Assembly: GCF_001649575.2 (NCBI RefSeq)
Contig: NC_051433.1
Coordinates: 6,759,883 to 6,823,882, forward strand
Direction of reading: 5' to 3'
DNA: 64,000 bases
From: Kryptolebias marmoratus
Lineage: Eukaryota; Chordata; Actinopteri; Cyprinodontiformes; Rivulidae
Below are positions 14,833 through 26,000 of this stretch, in pieces. A model generated the notes under the pieces. That model was not told where the DNA came from. It saw only the letters and a list, made by a program, of their open reading frames with translations, and did not search any database. The number at the start of each line of letters is the position of its first letter. The first letter of the stretch is position 1. Made by a program: the position numbers and the translations under genes.

Positions 14833-15709
14833 CAATAAAAATCCTGTACACACATGAAGTGTCCACACACATCGTTCAAATAAACACACACGGCTTTCTG
14901 CTGCACTTTAGCTGAACACACAAACATCATCTCTCTCCCTCCCTCACACACATCCACAGGCAAACATGCACACAGCAAATCAGCATGAATAAATAAGAGA
15001 TCCTGTTGTTCTCCACAACCTAATCTCTTAGGGGGGGAAAAAAAAAGAAAAAAACAGTTTGCTGCATCTGCACGGATCAGCCGGGTGAGTGACTGGGACA
15101 CCGCTGGCTTCCAGAAAACCAATTTGTTAGTTTATTGTCTTGGTGTTTAGTTTGTGGTTATAGTTCATTTCAGCCAGCTATTCTTGGCCATGCTCCTTTA
15201 AGATGGCATCTATAAAACATGGGGTGTACTCTCCTTGTGCCCTCTTCCTTCTCTGTACAAGACAGAGCAGCATAGAAAGATCACAATGCTGCATTTCTTT
15301 TGGTATTGTGGGGCTTTGAATTTTCCCCTTAAGCAGCAGTCAGATTCACCCCAGCAGCTCGAGTCGGCACATTGAGAGGTGGAACAAACAGCTTTATAAA
15401 CACATTAGCCTACGAACGCCACTGAGTAGCAAATCTTCAAATGCTGAAATCGGGTGTAATCGCATACGTGCAGACAGATGGCTGACTTCTTTTATGGTTT
15501 TGCTAAACCATATCTGCAAGGCTGGTACAGAGTTGTTGAAATGACGCAAGAGCCAAGATTTTAAAGGTAATTTGTGGCATTATCGAGCTATGTTCTAAGA
15601 CACTGGGGTGTCATATGTATATGAATCCCGCAACAATCATATCCGCACCACGGGAAATGGAAAAATGTCAACCTTAAATGCAGATACACCGAAGTGCGGA
15701 AAAGAATAA

Positions 15710-16542
15710 TACAACCCAATTCCAAAAAAGTTGGGATGTTGTGAAAAATTTAAATAAAAATAGAATGTAAGAAATATCAAATCTCATGAATCCATATTTA
15801 TTTCTCAATTGAACACAGTAAATATATCAAATGTTCAAACTAAGAAAGAGTACAATTTATAAATAAATAAATGATAATGTAATTTTGAGTTTGATGGTAG
15901 CAACATCTTTTAAAAAAGAGAAGACCGGGCCGAGTTTACCATTGTGCAAAGAAACAATATATTTTTATCAACAGTCTGTTCAACAGTTCTGGGCCTATTT
16001 TCTCTGGCCTATTTTTCTTATTGCAGTGGCCCCTGAGGGCCTTGTTGTTTAAATTCAGAGATTTAACCAGATTCTTCAACTTTTTTCATAATATTATGAA
16101 ATGTAGATTATTGGATATGCAAAGTCTTCCTGAGTTTTTGTATTGACCATTATTTTGAAATTGTTCCATAACTTTTAAATGACGTTTTTTTGCATACTGG
16201 TGAACCTCTGCCCATCTTTACTTATATCCATTCCTCTTTCTGACCTGTGGTCAATTAACCTAATTAGATATAAAATGCTCCTCCATCTGTTTGTGGGGTT
16301 TTTTATGTACCACTTACTTTTACAGCTTTGTTGTTGACCCTGTCCCACTGTTTTATCTGTTGCTATCATGAAATTCAAAATTACCTTATCTTTAAAAATG
16401 TACATTTTTTTAGTTTGAACATTTGATATATTTATTATGTTTCACTATGAATAAAATATGGGTTTATACGATTTACAAATCAATGCATTCTGCTTTTATT
16501 TACACTATAAAAATTCCCAACTTCTGTTAAACTGGGGTTGTA
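15710..16542. mobile_element. Non-autonomous DNA transposon with ~130-bp terminal inverted repeats
   Basis: The left end begins TACAACCCAATTCC and the right end finishes GGGGTTGTA; the two ends are imperfect inverted repeats over roughly 130 bp (15710-15845 against 16410-16542), including the matching internal arms atatcaaatgttcaaac and gtttgaacatttgatat. The interior is AT-rich with no transposase reading frame. This end sequence is common in fish genomes. The superfamily is left open because the target duplication is not clear; TA at both ends could be the duplication. Confidence 0.8.
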
Positions 16543-18344
16543 CATGCAATCCTAATTGTGCAATAACACAGTACACATGCACACTTTCATATGTTGTAAA
16601 AACTAAAGTGCTGAAAGGTTTGTTTCAAGCCTGTAAAACTAATATAGACTCTTTTATTAAGCCCTATTGATCTGACGGAAGGAGCAGGAAGATGGCGGAG
16701 AACATAAATTCTGCCTGGGGTGGCTCCTTAAAACTAGAAACAAGCCTCTTATCAGAATGTTCTGCACTGTTCTCTTCTTCTGTATATCATCTCATGCATA
16801 TCAAGGATTCTTTCCAAGCTTCTGTCAGTTCTCTGACATCCTCTGGTTCCTCTTGCAATGTCTGTAGTAGTTTTTAAAAGACAAATAAAGTGGCGAGGCA
16901 ATCTGTCCTCCCTCCTTATTTTGGTTATTCAGCACAGCTGCAGTGTCGTGTCACATCAAAATGGCACAAAAGCAACCATTTTGTTTCATTTCTTGTTTGA
17001 GAATATGGATGTCATTGTGCAGTATTGCAGTGTCACGGTGGCACAACTTTCGTCCGTGGCTCCGAAACAAATTACCACTTTTTTGCTACAGACTCTGCAG
17101 AGCAAGCTTTTTCCAAGTCTCTCGCGCTACTGTCAAATACAGTGGACCTGTCACAGAGATCCCATCTCCAGTAATCCCAGGGTGGCCTTTGCTCTGCCTG
17201 TCAGCAATAGCAACCAATAACCCTGCACAATAAAACCCTCCAGAACAACAGTGGGCCGCAGGCGGCTTCAAGGGCTACTGACGGCGATCTATAAAACAAT
17301 ATAATGGGTTGCCTGTCAGCGAGTGTGAAAGGGAAGATCTACACCTCCTCAGACTCTCTGAGGGGACTTCAATTAATCACAGCAGAATTGTATCACCCTG
17401 CAATAGGAGTGTAAGGTTATTACCATCCTCGTATTCTGCAGGATGAAATGCGATGATAGCACTAATTGAGGAGGAAAAAAAAAAAACAGCTGACCACACA
17501 ACACTTGTCAAGCAGATGAAGGGCAGATAAAAGAACGAGGTGAGCAAGGAAAGAGGGAAAGAAGAAGGGAAGAAAAAAGAATGTTTGGGGAACAGGAGAC
17601 ATATTCACAGTGATGTGTAAGCATGATCATAAATATCTGAAGTCTGTGTGCAAAGCAGCTGACACCAAACACTCGGGACTCTACTTGTGCATTCAAAACA
17701 CAAAACAGCAAAATGAAACCATTGTACTTTGATAAAGACACACAGCTGGCACTTGTGGTTGAAGCTGTTTTTCCTCTTGTGCTGGAATTTAGAGGGAGAA
17801 TTTGGGCTCCTGCTGTGGATTCAGATCCACATTTAACCGGCCTGTTGAGCTTTACTATGGGGAGTCAAGTTTATTCTGGGGTTACCTTTCCAGAGGTACA
17901 AGAGACACAGATATATGGAGATAAATCACTACACCTGTTTTTCAGAGTAGGCTCCAAATAAAAGCTATAAACACAAAAAGAAATCTGATCAAACCTGTGT
18001 TGTCTATCTGCTACAGAAGAGCTTAAGAGTGGTCAGGAGTGGCTACCACAAACTTCAACTTAATCACCTTTTTAAAAACCACACACAATCAAAACAATTT
18101 TGGGGGCAGCTGCTGATTTACTCATTAAACCGGAATTTCAACAAATACTTATTTTATAGAGCACCACTGGCATCAGTATTTATTCAAAAATACAACTTAG
18201 AAAATTAAATCATTCACACAGATGCACTGTAAATGTATAGAATTGATCAAAATTATATAATTTCATTGGATATTTAGTTTATAACACTGAATTCGTCTTC
18301 ATATTTGTTTCATTTTGGTTATTCCATTTATATTTCTGTACCTG

Positions 18345-18435
18345 CTGTGTCCAGGGCTACAGGAGTGGGCATGGAGAGGGGCTACCCCAGCAGTCAAGTT
18401 GGGTTTATCCTGGACAAGTTGCCAGTTCATCACAC
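18345..18435. repeat. Fragment of a dispersed fish repeat
   Basis: The sequence ctggacaagttgccagttcatcac resembles the widespread tggacaggtcgccagtccatc element of fish genomes. Short and degraded; family unknown. Confidence 0.35.
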
Positions 18436-18508
18436 ATTGATTTTTTATGGACTTTAACATTTTAATGTTGTTTACATAAATACATAAGATGTAAATGTAG
18501 AATGTAGG

Positions 18509-18803
18509 TAGGGCTGCATAACATATCACAAACTTATTATCATCGCAATATCAATATCACAAAAGATTGTTTGGACATAAGACAACATATTTCAAGTGCC
18601 ATGTATTCAAGCTAATAATATATTTGAATATATATATATATTCGATCCAACGGAGTCCCGCTGGCCTTAAGGCCAATGATGGTAGTGATTACAGAAGAAA
18701 AAGTGAAAAGTGAGCAAAATGTAGGTTTATCACAACTGATATCATCATCTCAATATTAATCAAAATCGTACATTGCAAGTTTTTCTAATATTGTGTGGCC
18801 CTA
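18509..18803. mobile_element. MITE-like element, TAGGGCTGCA...GTGTGGCCCTA ends
   Basis: The 295-bp block has short inverted termini (TAGGGCTGCA against TGTGGCCCTA) resembling hAT-type MITEs. A diverged second copy lies at about 31665-31928. No coding capacity. No convincing 8-bp target duplication was seen, so the hAT label is tentative. Confidence 0.6.
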
Positions 18804-19779
18804 GATGAACGATGTATTTAACTCATATTATTTAATTCCTATATGTGTTTACTTCAGGGTCCCTTTTATAGTGTATTCTTATTTTCTTTTTATTTCTACT
18901 TCTGACATTCAAAAGGGGAGTCAAAGTTGTGTGACTGAGTCAGAGAGAGCTGCAGCAGCATTTAAGGTGTTTATGAACAAAATAACTACAGGTAACCTTT
19001 TCATTTAAGTCTGGGAGAATGCATGGCAGAGATCTATCCTTGTTGTAAAGAATAAAGAGAAAATTTTATCACACTGAAGAGCCAAGAAGACACATTCACT
19101 CTGCAGACTCTGTGACCCTGCCTGTCTGACTGACTTGTTCTCATACACCCACTCACATTTTTTTTTTTTTTTTGTGAAATGTGGGGCCAAGCACCTCCCT
19201 TACTGGCTCTTTTGACTTGTGCTGCTGCTTCAGTTATCCCACAAACTTTAAATGACGCATTATCAGTGAATGGAATTAGGATTATAGAAAGATCAACGTG
19301 AGAAACAGCTTCTGATCTAATTTGATCAATCAAAAATGATATAAAAAATGGCAAAGGGTAACCAAAACTAAATTACCGGATACAGTTCTGCAGTGATGTG
19401 CCATTCTATAAATCTATATATATGTGCGTGTGTGCGTGTGTGTACACAGGAACACCACCTCAAGTCAGTGGAATCACAAGTAATCAATCAGTTTATCAAT
19501 CAGCCAACAGGAGAAAATCATTCAGACAGGTGACTATTTCGTGACTTGTGGATTTAGAAACTCACACTATAAATTATATATTTAAATATATAAAAATGTG
19601 TTTCTTGTCAAAAGCATGCAAAGACACGGCTGGGAGGTTAAGGAGCTGCATTGGCGACCTACCTGCCGTTTTTTTCTCTCAGTTAATCCAGATAAACGTC
19701 CCTTTCAGTTATGCTCCATTGCCAGTTTAACAGCAGAAACCTGATCTTCAGGGAATTGAGATTTCCTCCTTGTCTCTTC

Positions 19780-20180
19780 CAGACTCCCTGGACAACACAT
19801 AACCTAAACGCAGAGGTCTGACATCAAGACTCTCCAGACGCTCAATCCCGGAGTCCTAACCCCCCCTGTGAGGTGGGCTTGCTGCGAGTTTAAAGTCTAC
19901 AAAAGTTGCTGCTCCTCCGGGTCTGAGTCGCAACTTCCCATCCGCCGGAGCTCCGCGGCAGCTGGACACCTGGCCGGACAGTCACTCATAGTTTCTGGAT
20001 TGAAATAATGGGTCTGTTTCTCATTCCCCTGCAATCCTCCATTCACAAAGTGCGCGCACTTGGGCTTTTGGCAGCAGCGTCGTGCAGTTAGAGAAAAAGA
20101 ATCTGAGGCGTCCAAAGGATGAGAGAGAGCAGCCGGATTCATCAGTCCGGCTGAGCAGCCTGCAGGTGCTGCGCTGGTGT
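19780..20180. promoter_or_regulatory. Isolated CpG-rich block, possible orphan promoter
   Basis: A short GC- and CpG-rich island-like stretch surrounded by AT-rich DNA, with no recognisable coding exon. An 81-codon minus-strand open frame (20142-19897) begins with ATG, is Cys-rich and matches no family I know. In human the gene beyond PPM1J is TAFA3 on the opposite strand, so this could be a tafa3 promoter or first exon. No TAFA-type exon was found below it, so that link is speculation. Confidence 0.35.
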
Positions 20181-20339
20181 TTTAGCGCCACCCAGCGGCC
20201 AGTGGTGACAACAGGCTTTTACATGACTTCACAGGAAATATTAGGTTTTTTGCGATTTCTTGCTCACTAAATTAAAAGGGGAAAAAAACACAGTTGGCAA
20301 AAGCTTTTACTTAAGTAGCAAAATACCAAACCAGATTTG

Positions 20340-20925
20340 CAACTAATGTGTTTTAATTCACATCAGTTAATTTTGTTTATATAGCAATATCAATTCACAA
20401 CAAAAGTCATCTCAGGGCAGTGTAGAAAAACATTCACATTTGTTGTAAAATGCCAATTAGTAAATGTTATCAAGAAGCCAGCAGATTGCATCAAATGCTC
20501 ATTTCTTTGCAGTCTCTCATCCTGAGCAGCACATTGGCGACAGTGGAAAGGAACGACTCCCTTTTAACAGGAAGAAACCTCCAGCAGAACCAGGTTCAGG
20601 ACCGGTGGCTATCTGTCTCAACCGGCTGGGGTCTGAGAGGACAGGAAACAGATCCAGACGAACACAGAATAACTGGTCCAGGTGCAGTTTCTATGGGAAG
20701 AAAAAAAACAAAGCTAGACATATGTTATTGATAGAAATAACTACAAATCCCAACATGGAGCATAGAGAGAGTAAAGACGGCAGCAGAGTGATGAAATGTG
20801 GTCACTTTGTCCACCAACAGCCTATAGAGGCGTAACTAAGGGAAAGTTCAGACAAACCAAGCAACCATAACTGTAGGGTTTAACAAAAAGGAAAAACTTA
20901 AGCCTAGTCTTAAAAGTAAATATAT
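20340..20925. repeat. Dispersed teleost repeat (retroelement-type)
   Basis: Contains the segments tatagcaatatcaattcaca, gaagaaacctccagcagaac and ctatagaggcgtaactaagg in the order I recognise from a very abundant percomorph repeat, ending aagcctagtcttaaaagt. The open frames of 93 and 123 codons inside it are products of the repeat and not genes. I cannot name the family with certainty. Confidence 0.6.
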
Positions 20926-22433
20926 ATATTTCCTCTTGTATGAATGTCTTATTCCATTACCCCATTTGTCATCAAAATATCCTGGTTCCCCAATATCTGA
21001 GTTAAACCTTGTTAATCCAGGCAGTGTCCACACCAGCGTGGCATCATTTCTGTTTCTCACCCATGACACAAGGTTGCTCTGAGGTAGGTCACACCAAGGT
21101 TCAAACTCCCAAAGTCATGTGACATAACCGCTGTGCCAATTTCTCATATAACCAAGAGCTGAAAGAGGAAAAAAGGAAGTTGTGGAAAGTCAAGACCTCA
21201 GAAGTACGAGTGTTCATCGGAGCGCTCAGTGCTGTGGTTTAGGTGTGCCACCCCAGGATTTTCAGTGGTTCCCTCATGGCCACCCTATTAAAAAAATACT
21301 GTGGAGGGCCACTGTTTGATAAGGCTACAAAATACAGCTTTTATAAATTAGTGTTTATTTTTTTAAAAAAGTGTTTCAATTTGCAAAAGCTCTGAGGTGT
21401 TCTGCTGTTGAGGTGTGTGTTTGTGTGAATTGTGTGAAGTGTTTTGAGGAAAAGGAAGGTCTGTTTTTAAAGTCGTGCCTCAGCAATCATAAAAAAAAGC
21501 TGTAATAGAACATGAGTACGTACAGTATACAGCTTTTTACACTTCACCCAATTAGCAGAACAGCCAAGGCTCTTTTGCAAAATAAAACACTTGTGTAAGA
21601 ATTATATGCTTATTTATACTTAAAAAATGTATTTTGCTGTCATATCATACAAACATTGTTCAAATAATCCTTTTTTATCATTTACATAGTAATGTGCTAA
21701 ACCTAAACCACTTTAAGCACTTTTAACGGTCCTCATGATGAGTGTAAGTGAGTTATACAGACAGAAAAGATATTATTTCTTATCATAAAATCAAGTCAGT
21801 CATTATGGAAGTCTGAACAAAATATATTCCAGTTTTCTGTAAGCTCAGCAAACATTTGTGTAAACAAATACTGTAAAAAAAATACTATATCCAACACAAT
21901 TACAGTAACTGAGGAAGGAAAATGTTAGAAGAGGGTTATGGTTCGGTTAGGCACTTGGGAAGAAAGGAAAATACATTTAAATCATAAATTTATATGAAAT
22001 GTTTGCAGCATTTTTAAAACTATGCACTTTATCTTACTTTAACAAGCTTAGAACATCCTGTCTTACCTGTAATTGTCAAATAATCCACAATCAGGTCAGC
22101 TTTAACTTCATCTGCTGCACGTATCTTGGTTGATGACATGATTTCCTGTCGGTGTCGATGTCAGTGTCAATTCTCAGTCTTCTGACTTCTCTAACCATGA
22201 TTCTTATTAACAGAGCATCACATGCAGGTTAAAATGTTCAAAGCAACTCCTCACATTTCAGTTTGAGAAAACTCCATGGGTAAGAAGCAAAACATCCCCA
22301 AAAACAAAAAAAAATGAAATCTAGTTGCTTTGATTTTAAAGTCTTACAAAAAGACTTGTGTTCTTGTTTGCTGAGCGATTTGTTTTTCTCCTTCAAGGAG
22401 TTTTCTCAATTTAAACTGAAAAGTGCAGAGTAG

Positions 22434-23076
22434 TGTCACAGCTCCATCTGTTCCTGCCATGCCTCTTGCTTCCAGTCATGCCACAGCCTAGTAACTTTCC
22501 ACTCATCCACAGTTCAAGCCACGCCCATGTTGCCATGCCCATGTAATCACAGTCATCTGTTTCACCTGTTCTGGTCCCTATAAATACCCACAGCTCCCAG
22601 TACTCATTGCCAGATTATTGAAAGCCTCCAAGCAAGTAAATGTCCAGCGTACTTTTCTCGTCCATGCCTGATCTCGACCCTTGCCTGTTCCTCGACCATC
22701 GTCTCTTGCCTGCTCCCTGCCTGATACTGCTNACTGCTTTGGACTCTGATCTCCCGTTACCAACCTTGCTTCGTACACCTGGACCTCGCCCTTTGGATTC
22801 TCCCTGTTTGGATTTGGCTTCGGAACTCTGACCTACCGGTAACGACCTCACGCCTGGACTTGGACTTTCCCTCTCGCCTCAGCCCCTTTCAGACCAGCCG
22901 GTCTACTATGCTAAACCCAGCTAGAGAGGACTTACCAGTTCCGGTCCCGCCACTAGCCGATCACGTGAGTGAGACGATAACAGACTTTGAGCTTACTTCC
23001 AATCTCCTGGCAATAAAATCCTTAAAACTTTGTTGTGTCGTTGTGAGTTTGAGTTTGGCCAAGCCTTGCCTTGTCA
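22434..23076 (+). mobile_element. Solo LTR of a Gypsy-like retrotransposon with 5-bp target duplication
   Basis: A 643-bp block beginning TGTCACAG and ending TTGTCA (TG...CA), flanked on both sides by the same 5-mer AGTAG (22429-22433 and 23077-23081). It carries a promoter-like TATAAATA at 22579-22586 and AATAAA at 23012-23017, with a pyrimidine-rich CCTG/CTCGACC-type composition that I recognise from fish Gypsy LTRs. There is no internal retroviral-type coding region next to it, so it is a solo LTR left by LTR-LTR recombination. One ambiguous base (N) is at 22732. Family assignment is from memory of similar LTRs; the structural call is direct. Confidence 0.8.
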
Positions 23077-23081
23077 AGTAG

Positions 23082-26000
23082 TGAGGTTTTTAAAATGCAT
23101 TGTTATGATTATTATTATTGCACTCTGAGAAACCATAAACAAAGAACTGTAAAACCTCATTAAAATAGCCTAAAATAATGAAAGTCAAGTTTTATTTTTT
23201 AACATCTAGTCTTTTGGAGACTAGATCATCTTCTGCTCACTAAAGTTCTCACAGACAGAGGCAGACTAACCAGGTGTGTTCAATGTATGCTGTTGTTCAT
23301 TTCTCCTATCCTTGGCTCAGTTTCCTTAACCATTAATGTCCAGTCTACAAACTCTTCTTCTCTATAGCGACTGGACATAATTTCTCCATTTTTTTTCATC
23401 AGTTTGTTGCATCTGTTCCATCAAAACTCAGGAATGGGTGGAATAATCGATCCCAACCTCTGAAGCAGCCTACAGTGTTTGGATTTAAGTGGGACCACCC
23501 TTAGAGAATGTTGCCATCTTAAAACCAGAGCCAAGTGCCTCTTAGAAATTTCCATAAACACACACACAGATGCAGGCAGTATCAAAGGACAGAGCACCAC
23601 AATCCCTGCTGACCCGAGTACAAAAAAATGTCAGCTCATTATCATTGACCAGGCTGGGCTATAAAATACAAAGCAGATAAGTAGACCAGAGCCAGGCTTC
23701 ACAGCTCCTGACTGCCCATGAATACAGTGGCTATTATTTTGGATTCGCTTTGCGTCGTTTGTATTAAACGTCTCCTAAACTCATCAAGTTTCTTTCTTCC
23801 TCTCCGAGTCTTTCTTCCTCTCCGAGTGCTTCTCTCACATGTACTGAGTGAGGAGATGACCTCATTAATCTCTAGAGCATTGTGTGGAGCTATACCCCGT
23901 CATTCCCCGGGACGCTGTGGTTTGTGACACTGCTCTGCTCATTAAATCGTATGACAGGATGAGGTCAGCAGTGTGGTAAGGTGTCTCAAGCAGATAAAAC
24001 CTATAGTGGGAGCCTCTGGTATGGAGCCCAACAGCAATTGTACTGTAAGTGGCAGCCGAGGTGACTCATAAGGTAATCCCGGTTTGTGAGTATTTGGCAT
24101 CAAAGTCAAATAAAAATCTCTGTTTTTGTCTCATTAAGGTCACAGTACACAAGAAGAGGCTCTCTGAGTTTGAGGTGTCATGTGATTTGGCACCTCTGAG
24201 AGGAAACCTCACTACCTCTGATGGTGCTTTTAGTGTAGGTGGAACACTCATCATTCAATGCTTGTCATCCTGTGATTACTCTCATTTCACATGGCAACAC
24301 AAGCTGTGGTGGTTTCACAGCTCCACATCGATTGTGGGAGCGGTGGCTCAGTTTAAAATAACATCAAGCTGCAAGGAGAAGGGCGAGCACTCCACCTGAA
24401 CCCTCGCTTCCTTTCCACAGAAGTGTGTTTGAAGACAGCGAGACTCCCTGGTAGAAAATTGCAAGGGGGGGAAAAAATAACAGACATTATGGCCTCTGGA
24501 ATGGAGCTCTCCATCAATAATGCAGAGGAAGCAGCAGTTAATGCCCCCTTTAATTCAACAGGTCTGCAGACATCGGTACAGTTATTCTTCCTCGGCTGCA
24601 GATGCTCAATGAGAGGCCTCTACATCAGGCTTTATGGCTTTGTGTGTGCGGCTGCACTGCCGGGTCTTTCTCTCGACCTCAATCCCAACTGCAGAGCCAT
24701 TAATAGGTTTTCATCAGGGGCCCCCGATAATGGAGTTTCCGACTTCACCAATACTCTCAGTCGAGCCAGCAGAGGGCTGCATCTATAAAGAAAGAAATAA
24801 TGCCCACATAAAGTCAGAATATATGAGCTCAATTTAGTGTGAACACAGAGAGTACATCTTTGGGGAAAAAAAGGGGGTAACAAAGCTTCTTCAAAACAGG
24901 AATTGTTATATAGCAAAACAACTTGGTTAGTCTTGGACAATTAGAAAACTTTAAGTTTGGAAATAAACCAATCTAGAAAAATCCAGTTAATATGTATGAT
25001 ATGCAATATGTATGGGTTTATGTTAAATACTGGGTTCATCTCAAACTGACACAATGGTGACAGTGAACTCATTTGGAGAAGAACTGCATATATATAATAT
25101 AATTGGAATTTCAAGAAGTGCAAAATAGCTTTAAATTTGTTATTTAAAAAAGAAATAAGAGCAAAATAAAAAAAAATCACAATTACTAATCTGATTTTTG
25201 CTTTAATGAACCTGTCAGAGGAACATGTTGAGAATTTTTGAAGCTCCTTTCCAGTGAAAGTGTTGCACATTAACAGGTACATTTTGACCTTTTGCACTTT
25301 GAGTACTTGTATAACTTGTGCTGAAGTGGAGCTGAAAATAAATTTATTGAGTATAAATTGGGCACCAGTCTGGGAAGAACTGCTTACTTGTGGAGCAATA
25401 AATTATTTCTTAAGTTCATCAAGTGCTATATTATGTAAATAACTTAACTGGGACTATATTTTCTTCAAAATTACTATGACAAAAAAGTATGAACTACAAA
25501 TAATACACTTTGACTGTTAAATAAATGTAATGGAAACAAAAACAGACCATATTATAGCATGTATCTCTGAAATCAAACACAACATTACATTGTAGTTGCT
25601 TTTTAAAGCTCTCTTTCCTTTCTTTGTAGCTGAATTCAGAGCAAACATTGCAAGAGCACATTTCACTTCACTTCTGATTCAAATAAGAACAGAGAGAGAA
25701 AAAGCTTTTTGTAAAGCAGTGTTTTGTGGTGTTGATCCTACTATAATACATTCACGCTGAACTGTCACACAAAATATATGAACCTCAAATGTCTGACTCT
25801 TCTTTTATCGTTCTCCTGACTATCTGCACAAATTATCAAACGTCTCCTCTCAAAAGAGGTTTTCTAAACTGGGACGAATTTCTGCACCGCTGCCACCTCG
25901 CGCAGAAACAAACACAGAAAGCCAGAGGATTCACAGAAACAAATTCTCCCGTCAGTTTCGCTGTTTCTCATGTAGCGCAGTCTGCCTCAGCACCTGCTGT

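Larger units (their letters stand above)
16543..22433. other. Intergenic region with repeats and a CpG block
   Basis: Apart from the listed elements, no gene is supported. The 16692 frame begins with a good-context ATG (gaagATGGCGG) but runs only 61 codons into AT-rich sequence with no recognisable domain. A CNE-like, repeat-free block lies at about 17140-17470. Confidence 0.5.

Noticed and set aside
16692..16877. Frame starting ATGGCGGAG in good context
   Set aside because: Only 61 codons, low complexity, no donor or recognisable domain, no CpG promoter.
20450..20835. Two overlapping open frames of 93 and 123 codons
   Set aside because: They lie inside the dispersed teleost repeat and reflect its consensus.
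22578..22851. Open frames around the N at 22732
   Set aside because: They are within the LTR and have no coding meaning.
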